NCBI GenBank assembly: GCA_029990175.1
Contig: JARKIP010000065.1
Location: 1,155,001 to 1,219,000, forward strand
Direction: 5' to 3'
DNA length: 64,000 nt
DNA from: Petunia secreta
Lineage: Eukaryota; Streptophyta; Magnoliopsida; Solanales; Solanaceae
Positions within the stretch are counted from its first letter, which is position 1, and every line of letters begins with the position of its first letter. Shown here in pieces: positions 1-8,772 of the stretch. Both the position numbers and the translations under genes were made by a program. Below the pieces are notes generated by a model. That model was not told the origin of the DNA. It saw only the letters and a list, made by a program, of their open reading frames with translations, and did not search any database.

Positions 1-3
1 AGA

Positions 4-59
4 CTACAAAACACGGCATTGTAAACAAAAAGGAGAGATTTGGATGCCGTGTTTTGTAG
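4..59. repeat. Perfect 16-bp inverted repeat (hairpin)
   Basis: The arm CTACAAAACACGGCAT (4-19) is followed 24 nt later by its exact reverse complement (44-59). The start CTACAAAA resembles the inner part of CACTA-type termini, but no CACTA end is visible. It could be a subterminal hairpin of an element that continues left of the window. Confidence 0.7.
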
Positions 60-276
60 ACATTTGGAACATATATATAGGCTACATTTGGTACCTTTTC
101 AGTTCCATATGTGATGGTTACATTTGGTGCCTTTTCATATGTAGTTGTGTATGTGCCTATTCACATCCACCCCTTCATAAATTCAAACGCACATAACCCC
201 ACGTACACCCCTTCATCTTTTCCATTTTACACAATAGAATAACTGCATACTTAATCATGATTGCAAACTTGCAAAA
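60..276. other. Non-coding, short repeated phrase
   Basis: I see no gene here. The phrase ACATTTGGTACCTTTTCA recurs with small changes near 83 and 120, giving a short imperfect direct repeat. The rest is AT-rich sequence leading into the 20-bp palindrome array. Confidence 0.5.
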
Positions 277-465
277 AAATGTGTAATTATACGTCTCATA
301 ACTCAACATATGGTTGCAGACTTGCAAAAAAATAGATTGCTTCATCCAAACATATCATGATATGTTTAAACATTCGATGAAATGTTTAAACATATGGTCA
401 TATGTTTCAAACATCTGTCCTGATGTGTAAACATACCATCAGATGTTTCAAACATCTGTCATGAT
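277..465. repeat. About 190-bp direct duplication, copy 1
   Basis: This segment starts near GTGTAATTATACGTCTCATA and runs into the palindrome array. It recurs about 734 bp downstream (1011-1199) with few changes, including the same order of array spacers. The array was therefore copied as a block together with unique flanking sequence, rather than only growing unit by unit. Confidence 0.8.
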
Positions 466-553
466 GTTTAAACATATAATGATATGTTTAAACATTTGAT
501 GAAATGTTTAAACATATAGTCATATGTTTCAAACATCTGTCATGATGTTTAAG
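341..553. repeat. 20-bp palindromic repeat array, block 1
   Basis: Units of about 20 bp consist of the palindromic core TGTTTAAACA (or the 11-bp variant TGTTTCAAACA) and a variable spacer of about 10 bp. Several spacers are themselves near-palindromic, for example TATGGTCATA. A higher-order repeat of about five units is visible: the spacers TTCGATGAAA, TATGGTCATA and TCTGTCCTGA return as TTTGATGAAA, TATAGTCATA and TCTGTCATGA. The same core occurs in four further blocks around the MULE gene. Confidence 0.9.
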
Positions 554-1010
554 CTTAAGCTTGAGCTTTCAATAAGAATGAGTTCAATTATCAATATATA
601 CTTACTTTAAAGTGTTTTTTTTTACCGTTTTGACTCCTAAACCCTTCAATTGTCGATGAAAACTTAGATTAACTCTAATCCCTTGATAGGTCACTCCAAA
701 CTCTTTTGTTAATGTTCATCTACATGAGTGAACAAGTTAAAATAGAGTTCTCACTCCAATTTTGTTCAAAATCATTCACATGTACATAAGAACGACTAAT
801 TATTGGTGTTTAAACAACCAATATGTTCACCCTTCAATAAAAAAACATGTAAACGCTTAGTTGGTGTTATCACTCATAACACTATCACCTTTCACTCAAA
901 CACCTCCATCTTGATTGATAGAAACACCAATCATCAGTGTTATCATTTCAAACACCTTCAATATCGATGGAATTATACTTTGTATACTTAATCATTAAGT
1001 TTATCCTTCA
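554..1010. other. AT-rich non-coding DNA
   Basis: I see no gene. Loose repeats of the kind TTGGTGTT / AACACCAA occur between 805 and 955. They may be very degenerate array units, but the spacing is irregular. Confidence 0.4.
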
Positions 1011-1199
1011 AAATGTGTAATTACACGTCTCATAACTCAACATATGGTTGCATACTTGCAAAAAAATAGATTGCTTCATCCAAACATAGCATGATATGTT
1101 TAAACATTCGATGAAATGTTTAAACATATGGTCATATGTTTCAAACATCTTCCACGATGTTTAAACATACCATCAGATGTTTGAAACATCTCGTACGAT
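1011..1199. repeat. About 190-bp direct duplication, copy 2
   Basis: This is the second copy of 277-465. It keeps the phrase CATAACTCAACATATGGTTG and then the same order of array spacers, with substitutions such as TCTGTCCTGA to TCTTCCACGA. Confidence 0.8.
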
Positions 1200-1500
1200 G
1201 TGCAACATCTTACGAAATGTTAAACATCAGAGGGTGATGTTTAGTATATTTGGCAGAATCTTAAACATTTGTCATGATGTTTAAACATCACGTGTGATGT
1301 TTAAACATATCATAATATGTTTAAACACCCATGTGATGTTTAAACATAACCTGATATGTTTAAACATCACATCGGATGTTTAAACATCATGACAAATGTT
1401 TAAACATAACACATTATGTTTAAGTAATTTAGTGAGATCTTAAACATAACGACATATGTTTAAACATCGTGTTAAATGTTTAAGATTCCGCCTGCTTGTT
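1075..1500. repeat. 20-bp palindromic repeat array, block 2
   Basis: This is the longest block, roughly twenty units. The TGTTTAAACA core recurs at close to 20-bp intervals with spacers such as TCACGTGTGA and TATCATAATA that are often imperfect palindromes. Some units are decayed, for example cores reading AGATCTTAAACA near 1435. The core contains GTTTAAAC (the PmeI site), so the block is full of a normally rare 8-bp site. Confidence 0.9.
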
Positions 1501-1708
1501 AAACATTGCAAGTACTATACTAAAATGAGAAGACGCAGTTGTAAAAAAGAGACTAAACGACTAAATTAAATAATAATAGAGTTTACGACGTACGGATATA
1601 AAGTTTACAACATAATAATACGTTACATGATATAAAGTTTACAACATAATAATATGTTAAATACGGAAACTAAGGTAATATATAACAACTTAAAATATAT
1701 CATAAACT
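1501..1708. other. Non-coding 3' flank of the small ORF
   Basis: AT-rich sequence with a short direct repeat, AAAGTTTACAACATAATAATA, near 1590-1650. I see no gene. Confidence 0.4.
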
Positions 1709-1991
1709 TCATACGCCTTCAATCTCCAGGTCCAGTTCATCCAAAATTTGTGTAATTATTTGCATGACCCTTCGGTGATCCCTCGCGTGCCTGTACCTTA
1801 AACGCCATAAATCTGCTCGTACTATTTCTATGGCTCGATTCATCTCTGCCATGTCGTCCTTTAGAATTGCAACTTCCCAATTTATATCGCCTCGTTGTTC
1901 TCTTTGTGGCATTCTGTATTGGTTGGTTGTGACGCGATGCCTGATCACTATTGCCAACCTGCAAGGCGTCGTTTGATCCTGCTTCAGACAT
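1709..1991 (-). pseudogene. Small ORF beside the MULE transposase, frameshifted
   Basis: I do not recognise a family. On the minus strand an ATG at 1991 opens a frame beginning MSEAGSNDAL. A second frame, ending at 1709, carries a charged, probably helical segment (for example AILKDDMAEMNRAIEIV) and ends with an acidic tail. The two overlap in a way that suggests one protein of about 93 residues broken by a single frameshift near 1890-1910. A TATA-like box sits about 70 bp upstream of the ATG. The gene lies downstream of the transposase on the same strand, between palindrome blocks, so it may be the accessory gene of the same element. It could also be chance. Confidence 0.4.
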
Positions 1992-2057
1992 ATTTATGTT
2001 GTTGAAGTGTTAGGTGATGGAAAATTCACATATACTGTTGGTGCATATAGTGTTAGG

Positions 2058-2066
2058 TATTTATAG
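2058..2066 (-). promoter_or_regulatory. TATA-like box upstream of small ORF
   Basis: CTATAAATA on the minus strand lies about 70 bp before the ATG at 1991, a normal plant spacing. Upstream (2100-2215) the phrase GTCTTTTCAG recurs three times, twice followed by a related CGTGCAGTTTT phrase. This gives a small imperfect tandem repeat in the presumed promoter. Confidence 0.45.
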
Positions 2067-2218
2067 GATGTCAATGTGGTTTTCAAAAGTCACCGTTTAT
2101 ACTTTAAGAGGCACCTTGTGGAATGAATGTGTCTTTTCAGTGCAGTCGTGCAGTTTTGAAATGTGTCTTTTCAGGAGAACCCGTCTTTTCAGTGTAGGCG
2201 TGCAGTTTTTAACAGTTA

Positions 2219-2366
2219 CTGTGAAACATCCGTCGTGATGTTTAAACATCCAGTTGGATGTTTAATATATTAGGTGGAATCTCAAACATTTCATAATATG
2301 TTTACACATTACACGTGATGTTGAAACATATTAACTTATGTTTAAACATTGTGCACGATGTTTGGA
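2219..2366. repeat. 20-bp palindromic repeat array, block 3
   Basis: Decayed units with the TGTTTAAACA-type core and spacers such as TCCAGTTGGA (a palindrome around AGTT). The block lies between the transposase gene and the small ORF. Confidence 0.8.
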
Positions 2367-3259
2367 ACAGACTCAAGTGCGATCAAACATTTTATATGGA
2401 ACAAGGAAGCAGGCAAAGCATGAGAAAACAAGACACACCTTAATAACTTAATACGAACATAAATAAAGGATTGTCTAAATAGAGATTACATATTAAAGGA
2501 TTGTCTAAAAAGAGGTTCAGAAATTCAACAACAAACACCCAAATAAAAGGATTGTTCAAAGCAGCAGCTAAACACTTGTGGGATCGTTCTGACTTGGTCT
2601 TGTAACTGTTGGGTAGGTAGTTTTTTTGTGGCCAAGCTTTTTGCAAATCCCGCATTTGTTTCTCCTCTTTTTGAATCGCTCAAATTCTCTTCATCCTCCT
2701 TCTTCCACGGCTAAGTTTCAAGTAAGGGCTAGGTAATTTCCATTCCTTCAGCTCATGAGGACAGTCATGCCAAGATTGTTCATCCGGAACTGGATAGATT
2801 GATTCGGCATATGCAAGCAAGTAGGACTCTACATAATAATACGGCGACGTGTATTCATAGATTTTCCTTCCAAACTCATCTGGATACTTCAACCTCATAG
2901 CTGCCATAACATGTGGACAAGGTATCTTGTCCAAATCAAACCACTTGCAAGTACATGTCCTGTTGTGTAGATCCACCTCATAAGTCATATTTGTTGGACC
3001 TCCTCCTTTAACTTTGAAAAAACAGGTATTCACTCGATGCACCAAAAGCTTGCTGCCCAATAAATTGTTGGCTGTTATCACCTCCTCAATTAAGGGGACA
3101 CAAGTGTTCGAACTGTACAAAAATTCCATGCACCTTTGAAGAAACTTTTCAGCATAGTTCTCGCTTATAGCATTGAAAAGCGCATCAATTGGAAATTCTT
3201 TGTGATTCCTGAACATTGAGTTAACCGACTCGGCAATGTTTGTGGTCATCACATTGAAC

Positions 3260-3405
3260 CTACAATATTAACAAACAATAAATAGGAAATGTAGTCACAC
3301 ATACTGGAACATTCATTAATATGTTTAAACATCCAACACTATGTTTCAAACATCAGCAATAATGTTTCAAACATCCAAGTATATGTTTGGTGTAATAAGC
3401 TGTAC
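3260..3405 (-). other. Intron of the MULE transposase carrying array units
   Basis: The donor (GTACAG, starting at 3405) and acceptor (TTGTAG, ending at 3260) join AHFPGN and FNVMTTNIAESVN in frame. That junction is the conserved FPGNR(Y/F)N segment of MULE transposases. The 146-bp intron is largely made of TGTTTAAACA/TGTTTCAAACA repeat units. Confidence 0.8.
3303..3388. repeat. 20-bp palindromic repeat array, block 4 (intronic)
   Basis: About four units with TGTTTAAACA or TGTTTCAAACA cores lie entirely inside the inferred transposase intron. They match the blocks outside the gene in core and spacing. Confidence 0.85.
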
Positions 3406-5097
3406 CTGTTTCCAGGGAAGTGTGCTCTGCTCCACTTCTCAACCCCAAGATCAACCAGGTAGTTGGATACCCTCAGGTCAATTTCTTCAATTTCTTTCAA
3501 ATGCTTATCAAACTGAGCAACCGTATACGCCTCCGCTACGGTAATGTACTTACCAATTAAATCTCCACAATGAAAAGTCGTGCGGAGGTTCTCACCAAGG
3601 TGCCTCATGCAATAACCATAGTTAGCAAATGGGAAAACCTTACAAACAGCTTTTTCAATGCTTCTGTGCCTGTCGGAGATAATGCACTCATCATCGTCAG
3701 GGACTATTCCGACCAATTGCTCAAAAAAGAATTCGTAGGCGGCATCGCACTCTTCGTCAACTACACAAAATGCAAGAGGAAAGATGTGATTTTGAGCATC
3801 CTGACCGACAGCGGACAACAACACTCCACCATATGGATCCGTCAAAAAAGTGCCATCAACAGCCAGCACTTTTCTAATAGTCTTAAACCCCCTGATCCAC
3901 GAACCGTAAGAAACAAAAAAATACAGAAACCTCCCTTGTTCATCAAGCTGTAATGCTGTCTTGCTTCCTTCATTTGACTGCCGAATCATATAGCTGTATG
4001 CACCAAGAATGGCATAGCCATGTTCAGGTGACCCCCTTGCCAAAGACTTTGCAATGTTGCTGCCCTTGAGACACTTCCAATAGCTTATTTTGCAACCCAA
4101 CTCTGCTAGAACTGCATCCTTGGTTTCTTTGGTGGATGGTGCTTTTCCATCATGAAATTTGTTCTTCATGTACTCTCCAACAACATTGCACGTGGCGTGT
4201 GGATGATGGCTTTTAGAATGCTCAGAACCACAAGTGTGCTGGCTGTTGTAGACAGTGATATAAAACATGTCACAGCTCTTGTACTTCATGGCTCGAATCT
4301 ACCAGTGGAAATTCTTGTCCACACATCTAGCACAAAATACATTCTTCTTATTCTTCACATACTGAAAATAGAAAGGCACTCTCACTGCAGCAAGCTTCAA
4401 CAGCACAACCAACTCGCGCTTGTTTGGGAATGTTTGCCCTGTGTAGAAACCAGTGCCGTCCGACCGAGTGTGGCTGCCTTGTGATGGTATTGAATCATGA
4501 AACTGTACCTCATTATCTTCTTGGATTTCTTTTGCTTCTTCATCTTCTTCCTTCTCAGCCACATTCATATTTAGTGAAGCCTCCTCTGCAATGTCATCCA
4601 ACCCATGATTTTGTTCATTAGAATTTTCAGGCCGAGGAACCACATTTACACGTAGAGTGGGCCTAGAACCAGATTCATCCACATCAGCCATAAAAAGAGA
4701 GACATCAATATCATTCCTAATGTGAGAGGGTGCAGTCTTTTGCTTTACAATGCTCAACAAGTACGTAATAGATAGATCCCTCGGATCATCAAGAATTCCC
4801 CAACTTTGAATGATTTTTTCAACCAGCTCATTATAAGTAACCTGCTTACTAACAAGAATAGGTCTACTCTCTTTCACAACAGGAACCCAAACAAAACTTT
4901 TAGCTTTCTCCACCCATTCGCCGAGATAATCAACTACCAATAATACGGGCCCCATTATTTGTCCTGAAGATACAAAGAGGGTCTAAATTAGATCCTTATA
5001 GCTTAAATTTCATAATACAATTGTTTATAGAAGCCATATTCACAAAAAATGAAAGGTACTGCTTCAAACATTCTGTAAAAAAAACTACAGTGTTTGA

Positions 5098-5425
5098 ACA
5101 TCGATACAAATGTTTAAACATTTTCTTAGATGTTTAAACATCATGCATGATGTTTGAATATCATTCAGGATTACTAAACATCATTGAGGTTGTTTAAACA
5201 TCAGTTAAAATGTTTAAACATTTGGACTTATGTTTAAACATCCTCAATGATGTTTAGTAATCCTGATTTATATTCAAACATCATGCATGATGTTTAAACA
5301 TAAGTCCAAATATTTAATGGTTTAAACATACGCTCAACATTAGCACATATGTTTAAACATATGATACGATGTGCACAAAAACATCAACGAGATGTTTAAA
5401 CATCAACCATCTCGTCGACAGATGT
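5098..5425. repeat. 20-bp palindromic repeat array, block 5
   Basis: From 5111 to 5310 the period is exactly 20 bp: cores begin at 5111, 5131, 5151, 5171, 5191, 5211, 5231, 5251, 5271 and 5291. Ten-base spacers alternate with ten-base cores. Spacer TCATGCATGA is a perfect palindrome. Beyond 5310 the register becomes looser. Confidence 0.95.
5131..5300. repeat. Inverted repeat with 70-bp arms inside array block 5
   Basis: The left arm 5131-5200 and right arm 5231-5300 are reverse complements with three mismatches by my count. The order of spacers is mirrored, not just the palindromic cores: TCATTGAGGT pairs with TCCTCAATGA. A second mirrored pair (TTTGGACTTA at 5221, TAAGTCCAAA at 5301) shows a further inversion. 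RNA from this region would fold into a long hairpin. Confidence 0.9.
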
Positions 5426-5521
5426 TTGACCAGAAACCAAACCCAGTTCTTCAAAATTGTCAATCCGGTAGCTTTTAGCTTCAAATCAAATTTTTCGACT
5501 ATAAAGTTAAAGAACACTTAC

Positions 5522-6159
5522 CAGAGACCAAATGTGGCTGAAAATCCAAGGCGATTAGTTGAGATTCGTGTTGTAAATGGCTGAGCAAATTTTGACGATT
5601 CTCAAATTTTTTTGGAACAAATCTTTTGCAAATACACAATATACTTGGAAATAGTTGTTGAATCTACTTTGGGGAGCTGATAGTGAACCAAAAAATCAAA
5701 AAAAATTGCCGGAAACTCGCCGGAATCGGCGGAGCAGTGATGGGGGTGGTGGGGGACGGCGGGGGGGGGGGGGGGGGAGCTATTGGGTGGGAAATTTTTT
5801 TTGCCATTTTGGGGGGTAAAATGAGGGGTTTATTAGAGGGTGCAAAGTGTAAAGTTAAAAACTTGAGGGTTAAGTTTGTATGCATCTTTTACCCAATTAA
5901 CACTAATCCTAATGGAGGATCCTATACCTATTTTTTAAAACTTGAGGCCCTTTTCATTGTTAAAAGACTTGCTTGGGACCTTTTTTTAAACTTACCCATG
6001 AAATTTAGCTTTACCATTATGTATTTTAGAATTTGTAAATTGTATGACATTTTTTTATTTAATAGTACTACTTATTATACTGCTTGTTTTCATTTAATAT
6101 ACATGGTCATACAATATTTGAAACTTTTTCTTTTTAAATTTAATTAGGTGTTAAAAGAC
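5522..6159. other. MULE 5' leader and unassigned DNA with a G17 run
   Basis: The left part is probably leader and promoter of the minus-strand transposase. A run of 17 G lies at 5761-5777 within a G-rich stretch. I see no supported coding sequence. Open frames here are low-complexity. Confidence 0.4.
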
Positions 6160-6676
6160 GTCAATGAGTTAGCTACCAAAAATTTTGTTGGTTCTAATAA
6201 ATTAAAATTTTAATATAAAAAAAATTATTTATGAATTTTAGATAATTTATAGCTATGGAATATTGGTTGGTAGCTAATTATTGATGCATAGCTACATATT
6301 TAGTTTGTGGCAAATGAATTAAATTTTTTTGCCATGAAATACTTACTTGTAGCTATAATAATACAAAGAAAGCTACAGATATAATTCTTCGTGGCTAAAA
6401 TATAAAAACCTTTCCTTCGATCTTTCATTCTTCGTGGCAAATATGTTCAACCGTATAGCTATAACACGAAAATTTTGTGGCAATAAGTATTGGTTCGTAG
6501 CCACGGACCATGTAAAGTCCGTAATTAACTTTTAACTACGCCATCTTTTGCTACGATATGCTATGAAACTTTTTTTTGTAGCTAAAGCCTTTAGCCACGA
6601 AAATTCTCATATTTAGCTACGATACATTTTGTAGTTATAGATGCGAAATATTGCAGCGAGGGTTCTTGTTGTTATA
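6160..6676. mobile_element. Decayed CACTA-type subterminal region
   Basis: Short motifs alternate in both orientations over about 500 bp: TAGCTAC(G/A), TTCGTGGC and GCCACGAA. The end, near AGGGTTCTTGTTGTT (6662-6676), resembles a mutated CACTA 3' terminus (TTCTTGTAGTG). Dense short subterminal repeats are typical of En/Spm elements. The other terminus was not found. Confidence 0.45.
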
Positions 6677-7057
6677 CCTATGTTCAGTGTGCATAGTGAA
6701 AAAATCAAATATTTTAAGTTATATTCCATGAGCAAGAACATGATAAATTTGTTTACTTGGCAATTTGGTATGATGCCTTGTGTCCCTTCCCGACACTAAT
6801 AATTATGAACCTTTTAGATCATTTCGGAAATCGGTTACATGTCTTTAGCTTTTTTATTAATGTTTTACCAGTTGCAATTTTCTTCCAAAGGTATATGACT
6901 TTAGGAACAATGTGATTTTAAGGGTTCACTTGGGGAGTGTTTTCTCACTAGGTGTTGGTAAAGTGCCATGTTTTGGATCATGACATGTTTAGCTAAACTT
7001 CACTATTTACAGTAACTCATTTACTATTTATTTTGGATCCTAAAATCACTTACAGTA

Positions 7058-7928
7058 GTGATGTTCTTCATGTTTTTTCTTCATCAAGTCTCTAAATTTG
7101 AACTTCAACATCAACTGTGCTCTAAACTGAAGATATTTCTTCTCCTTCTTCTGCATCTATTACCAACCTATATGGAAAGGGTAGGTGAAGGGAGGCAAGA
7201 TTGTAATCCACCAGACATGGCAACTATTTTCTTTGATTCTCGTAAAAAGGATGACAAGCTTGTCAAACTTGGAGCCAATAAAAAAATGTATGTATATTGA
7301 CAAATTTCTTTCAAAATCCTTGCTTTTATTTACTACATTGATTCTTTTTAACAATTCTTGTATTTCATAGGCTGAAATAAATTAAATGGTACAAACGGAG
7401 CCATCTCTTTCACTCATGAGATAGTAGAAAGGTGCTTTTGACCTCAATGTGAGTTATGTGGTTGGATCTGGGGGTGGGATACCTGAAAACAACTAAGGAG
7501 TTATGGGGGATCTAGATCTAGCCTTGCGATTGGGGCCGCCGAGCCCAACAAGAGCTCTCGAAATCGAATCTTTGTTTTCAGGCGGGTTTTCTTCCCCACC
7601 AACAACCAAGACGTATGAAAGCGGTTTCCAGGAGCCCAATTCCCACTTTCATTGGATCCAGGTGAGACATAAGAAACTAAAGAAGTGGTCAGGCACAGGG
7701 TCAGGCCTAAGGAGTAGAAAGGCGATAACTACTTAAAAGATGTATTGTTGGTCGAACTCAAAGTAAGTTGAAAAGAAAAGGAAGCACTGCAAAAAGCGCA
7801 TGGATGATCTAGAGCGCAGACAAGAACAGATTGAAAGTATATTGCTTCGTGAGACTTCATCACCAACATCTTCAAGTGTACAGTAGATAAATCGTCTTAA
7901 AGGTTAGTAAACTTTCTACAACTATGAC
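7058..7928 (+). pseudogene. Remnant of an En/Spm-associated (Transposase_24-like) protein
   Basis: Near 7195-7290 a frame reads CNPPDMATIFFDSRKKDD, similar in pattern to the plant Ptta/En/Spm Transposase_24 domain (P-A-x-F-x-x-(T/S)R-x-K-D). Around 7795-7890 another frame reads KKRMDDLERRQEQIESIL, a coiled-coil stretch like the C-terminus of such proteins. Between them are stops and frame changes. The Tat element inserted directly after this fragment. The match is by pattern only. Confidence 0.3.
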
Positions 7929-7933
7929 GTGAT

Positions 7934-8666
7934 TGTATTGGATAAAAACCGACGTCACCTAAAAACTGGCACGTGTCTGCCACGTGGCACGGGCAGAGGT
8001 TTCTTCGGACAGACATCTAACAGACAGATGACTAGCCAGACGGTTACCACGAGCAGACCCAGAGCAATAATGTCACGCTTCCCAAATCAGCGCGATTTGA
8101 ATGAGCGTTTACCTTATCATACGCGATTCCTTAATGAATGATCATGAAGGCAACGGTTACACACCCAGCGGTTACGTATCCAACGGATACATATCCAGCG
8201 GTTACAAAACCTAACGGATGCCTAGCAGATATATAAATAGCACTCGTTCCGAATCATTGTAACACACATTCTATTCTCTGTCTACAATATCAATAAGAAT
8301 ACTCTCTTTTACTCTGGCTCAATACTGTTCGTCATTTATATTCGCTGAATACTTTGTTCTCAAGTCTTCAAGTATAATCAGTATCAAGGAATCCTCACCA
8401 GGATCGAGAGATCTAAGACGGTTCCTTCTATCTATTTTATTCACGCTTTTAATCTTATTTATTTTTGATTATCTCGTATTATCACTATATCATCATTTAT
8501 TGTCGTCGTATCTCCATTGGAAATCGTGCATATATATATTCGTAATCCAGTAATTAGTGCAACTCCGTATTTAATTTGGTGAAACTCTTAATCTAAATTA
8601 TTGATCGTGACTCCGCAAATACAAATTAAATTGTTAATTGGCCTAAAATCAGATCTAGGTCAAACA
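7934..8666 (+). repeat. 5' LTR of the Tat element
   Basis: 733 bp, TG...CA. It carries a bZIP-type motif cluster, a run of AACGG/CGGTTA motifs (8157-8218), a TATA box at 8229-8240 and an AT-rich downstream part. It is bounded by GTGAT on the left and by a primer-binding-like sequence on the right. Confidence 0.93.
7951..8240 (+). promoter_or_regulatory. LTR promoter: bZIP motifs, MYB-type motifs, TATA
   Basis: GACGTC at 7951, two CACGTG G-boxes at 7970 and 7981, then five AACGG / CGGTTAC motifs between 8157 and 8218, then ATATATAAATAG at 8229-8240. G-boxes bind plant bZIP/bHLH factors, and AACGG-type sites bind MYB factors. The 3' LTR keeps both G-boxes and the TATA box. Confidence 0.6.
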
Positions 8667-8690
8667 ATTTGGCGACCACCGTGTGAGCCG
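8667..8690 (+). promoter_or_regulatory. Candidate primer binding site of the Tat element
   Basis: TTTGGCGACCACCGTG directly follows the 5' LTR. The position and the TGGCG start are typical of tRNA-primed gypsy elements. I cannot assign the tRNA. Confidence 0.55.
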
Positions 8691-8772
8691 GTCAATAGCC
8701 TCTGTAGGTTAATAGTTTATTTTTTTCCTGCATTATATTCCTTTCTGTCGATCTTTTTATTTTACAACTAAC

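Larger units (their letters stand above)
2568..4963 (-). pseudogene. Mutator-like (MULE) transposase, broken
   Basis: This is a nuclear transposase of the MuDR/MULE superfamily, read right to left. The ATG at 4955 starts a MuDR N-terminal region (GEWVEKAKSF). A zinc-binding CxxC and HxC region follows (CARC; NSQHTC), then the DDE transposase core (VLAVDGTFL; IISDRHRSI; YCMRHLGEN) and, after an intron, a SWIM zinc finger (CTCKWFDLDKIPCPHVMAAM). A C-terminal zinc knuckle lies in another frame near 2620-2656. Breaks: an in-frame TAG at 4299-4301, directly after FHW, where relatives usually have a basic residue; a +1-type frameshift near 2675 before the knuckle; and the last knuckle Cys read as Tyr. 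Two GT-AG introns are inferred, at 3260-3405 and 4964-5521. The first coding exon is otherwise long and open, so inactivation looks fairly recent. Confidence 0.85.
4964..5521 (-). other. Probable 5'-UTR intron of the MULE gene
   Basis: On the minus strand a strong donor (CTCTG|GTAAGTG) begins at 5521 and an acceptor (ATCTTCAG) ends at 4964, nine bases before the ATG. The 558-bp interval carries array block 5. The upstream exon (about 5522-5700) would be non-coding leader. This is inferred from splice-site consensus only. Confidence 0.5.

Noticed and set aside
341..1500. CRISPR-like regular repeats with spacers
   Set aside because: The repeats are palindromic 10-mers in plant DNA and the spacers are related to each other. 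There are no cas genes.
3341..3953. Plus-strand open frames across the transposase
   Set aside because: They are shadows of the minus-strand MULE gene, which has recognisable domains.
5683..6147. 154-residue plus-strand open frame with a Gly run
   Set aside because: It spans the G17 homopolymer and AT-rich DNA. There is no domain, and it contradicts the minus-strand leader.
7503..7736. 77-residue frame before the Tat element
   Set aside because: It starts plausibly but has no family match and stops without a partner exon. Mentioned only as part of the CACTA-related remnant region.
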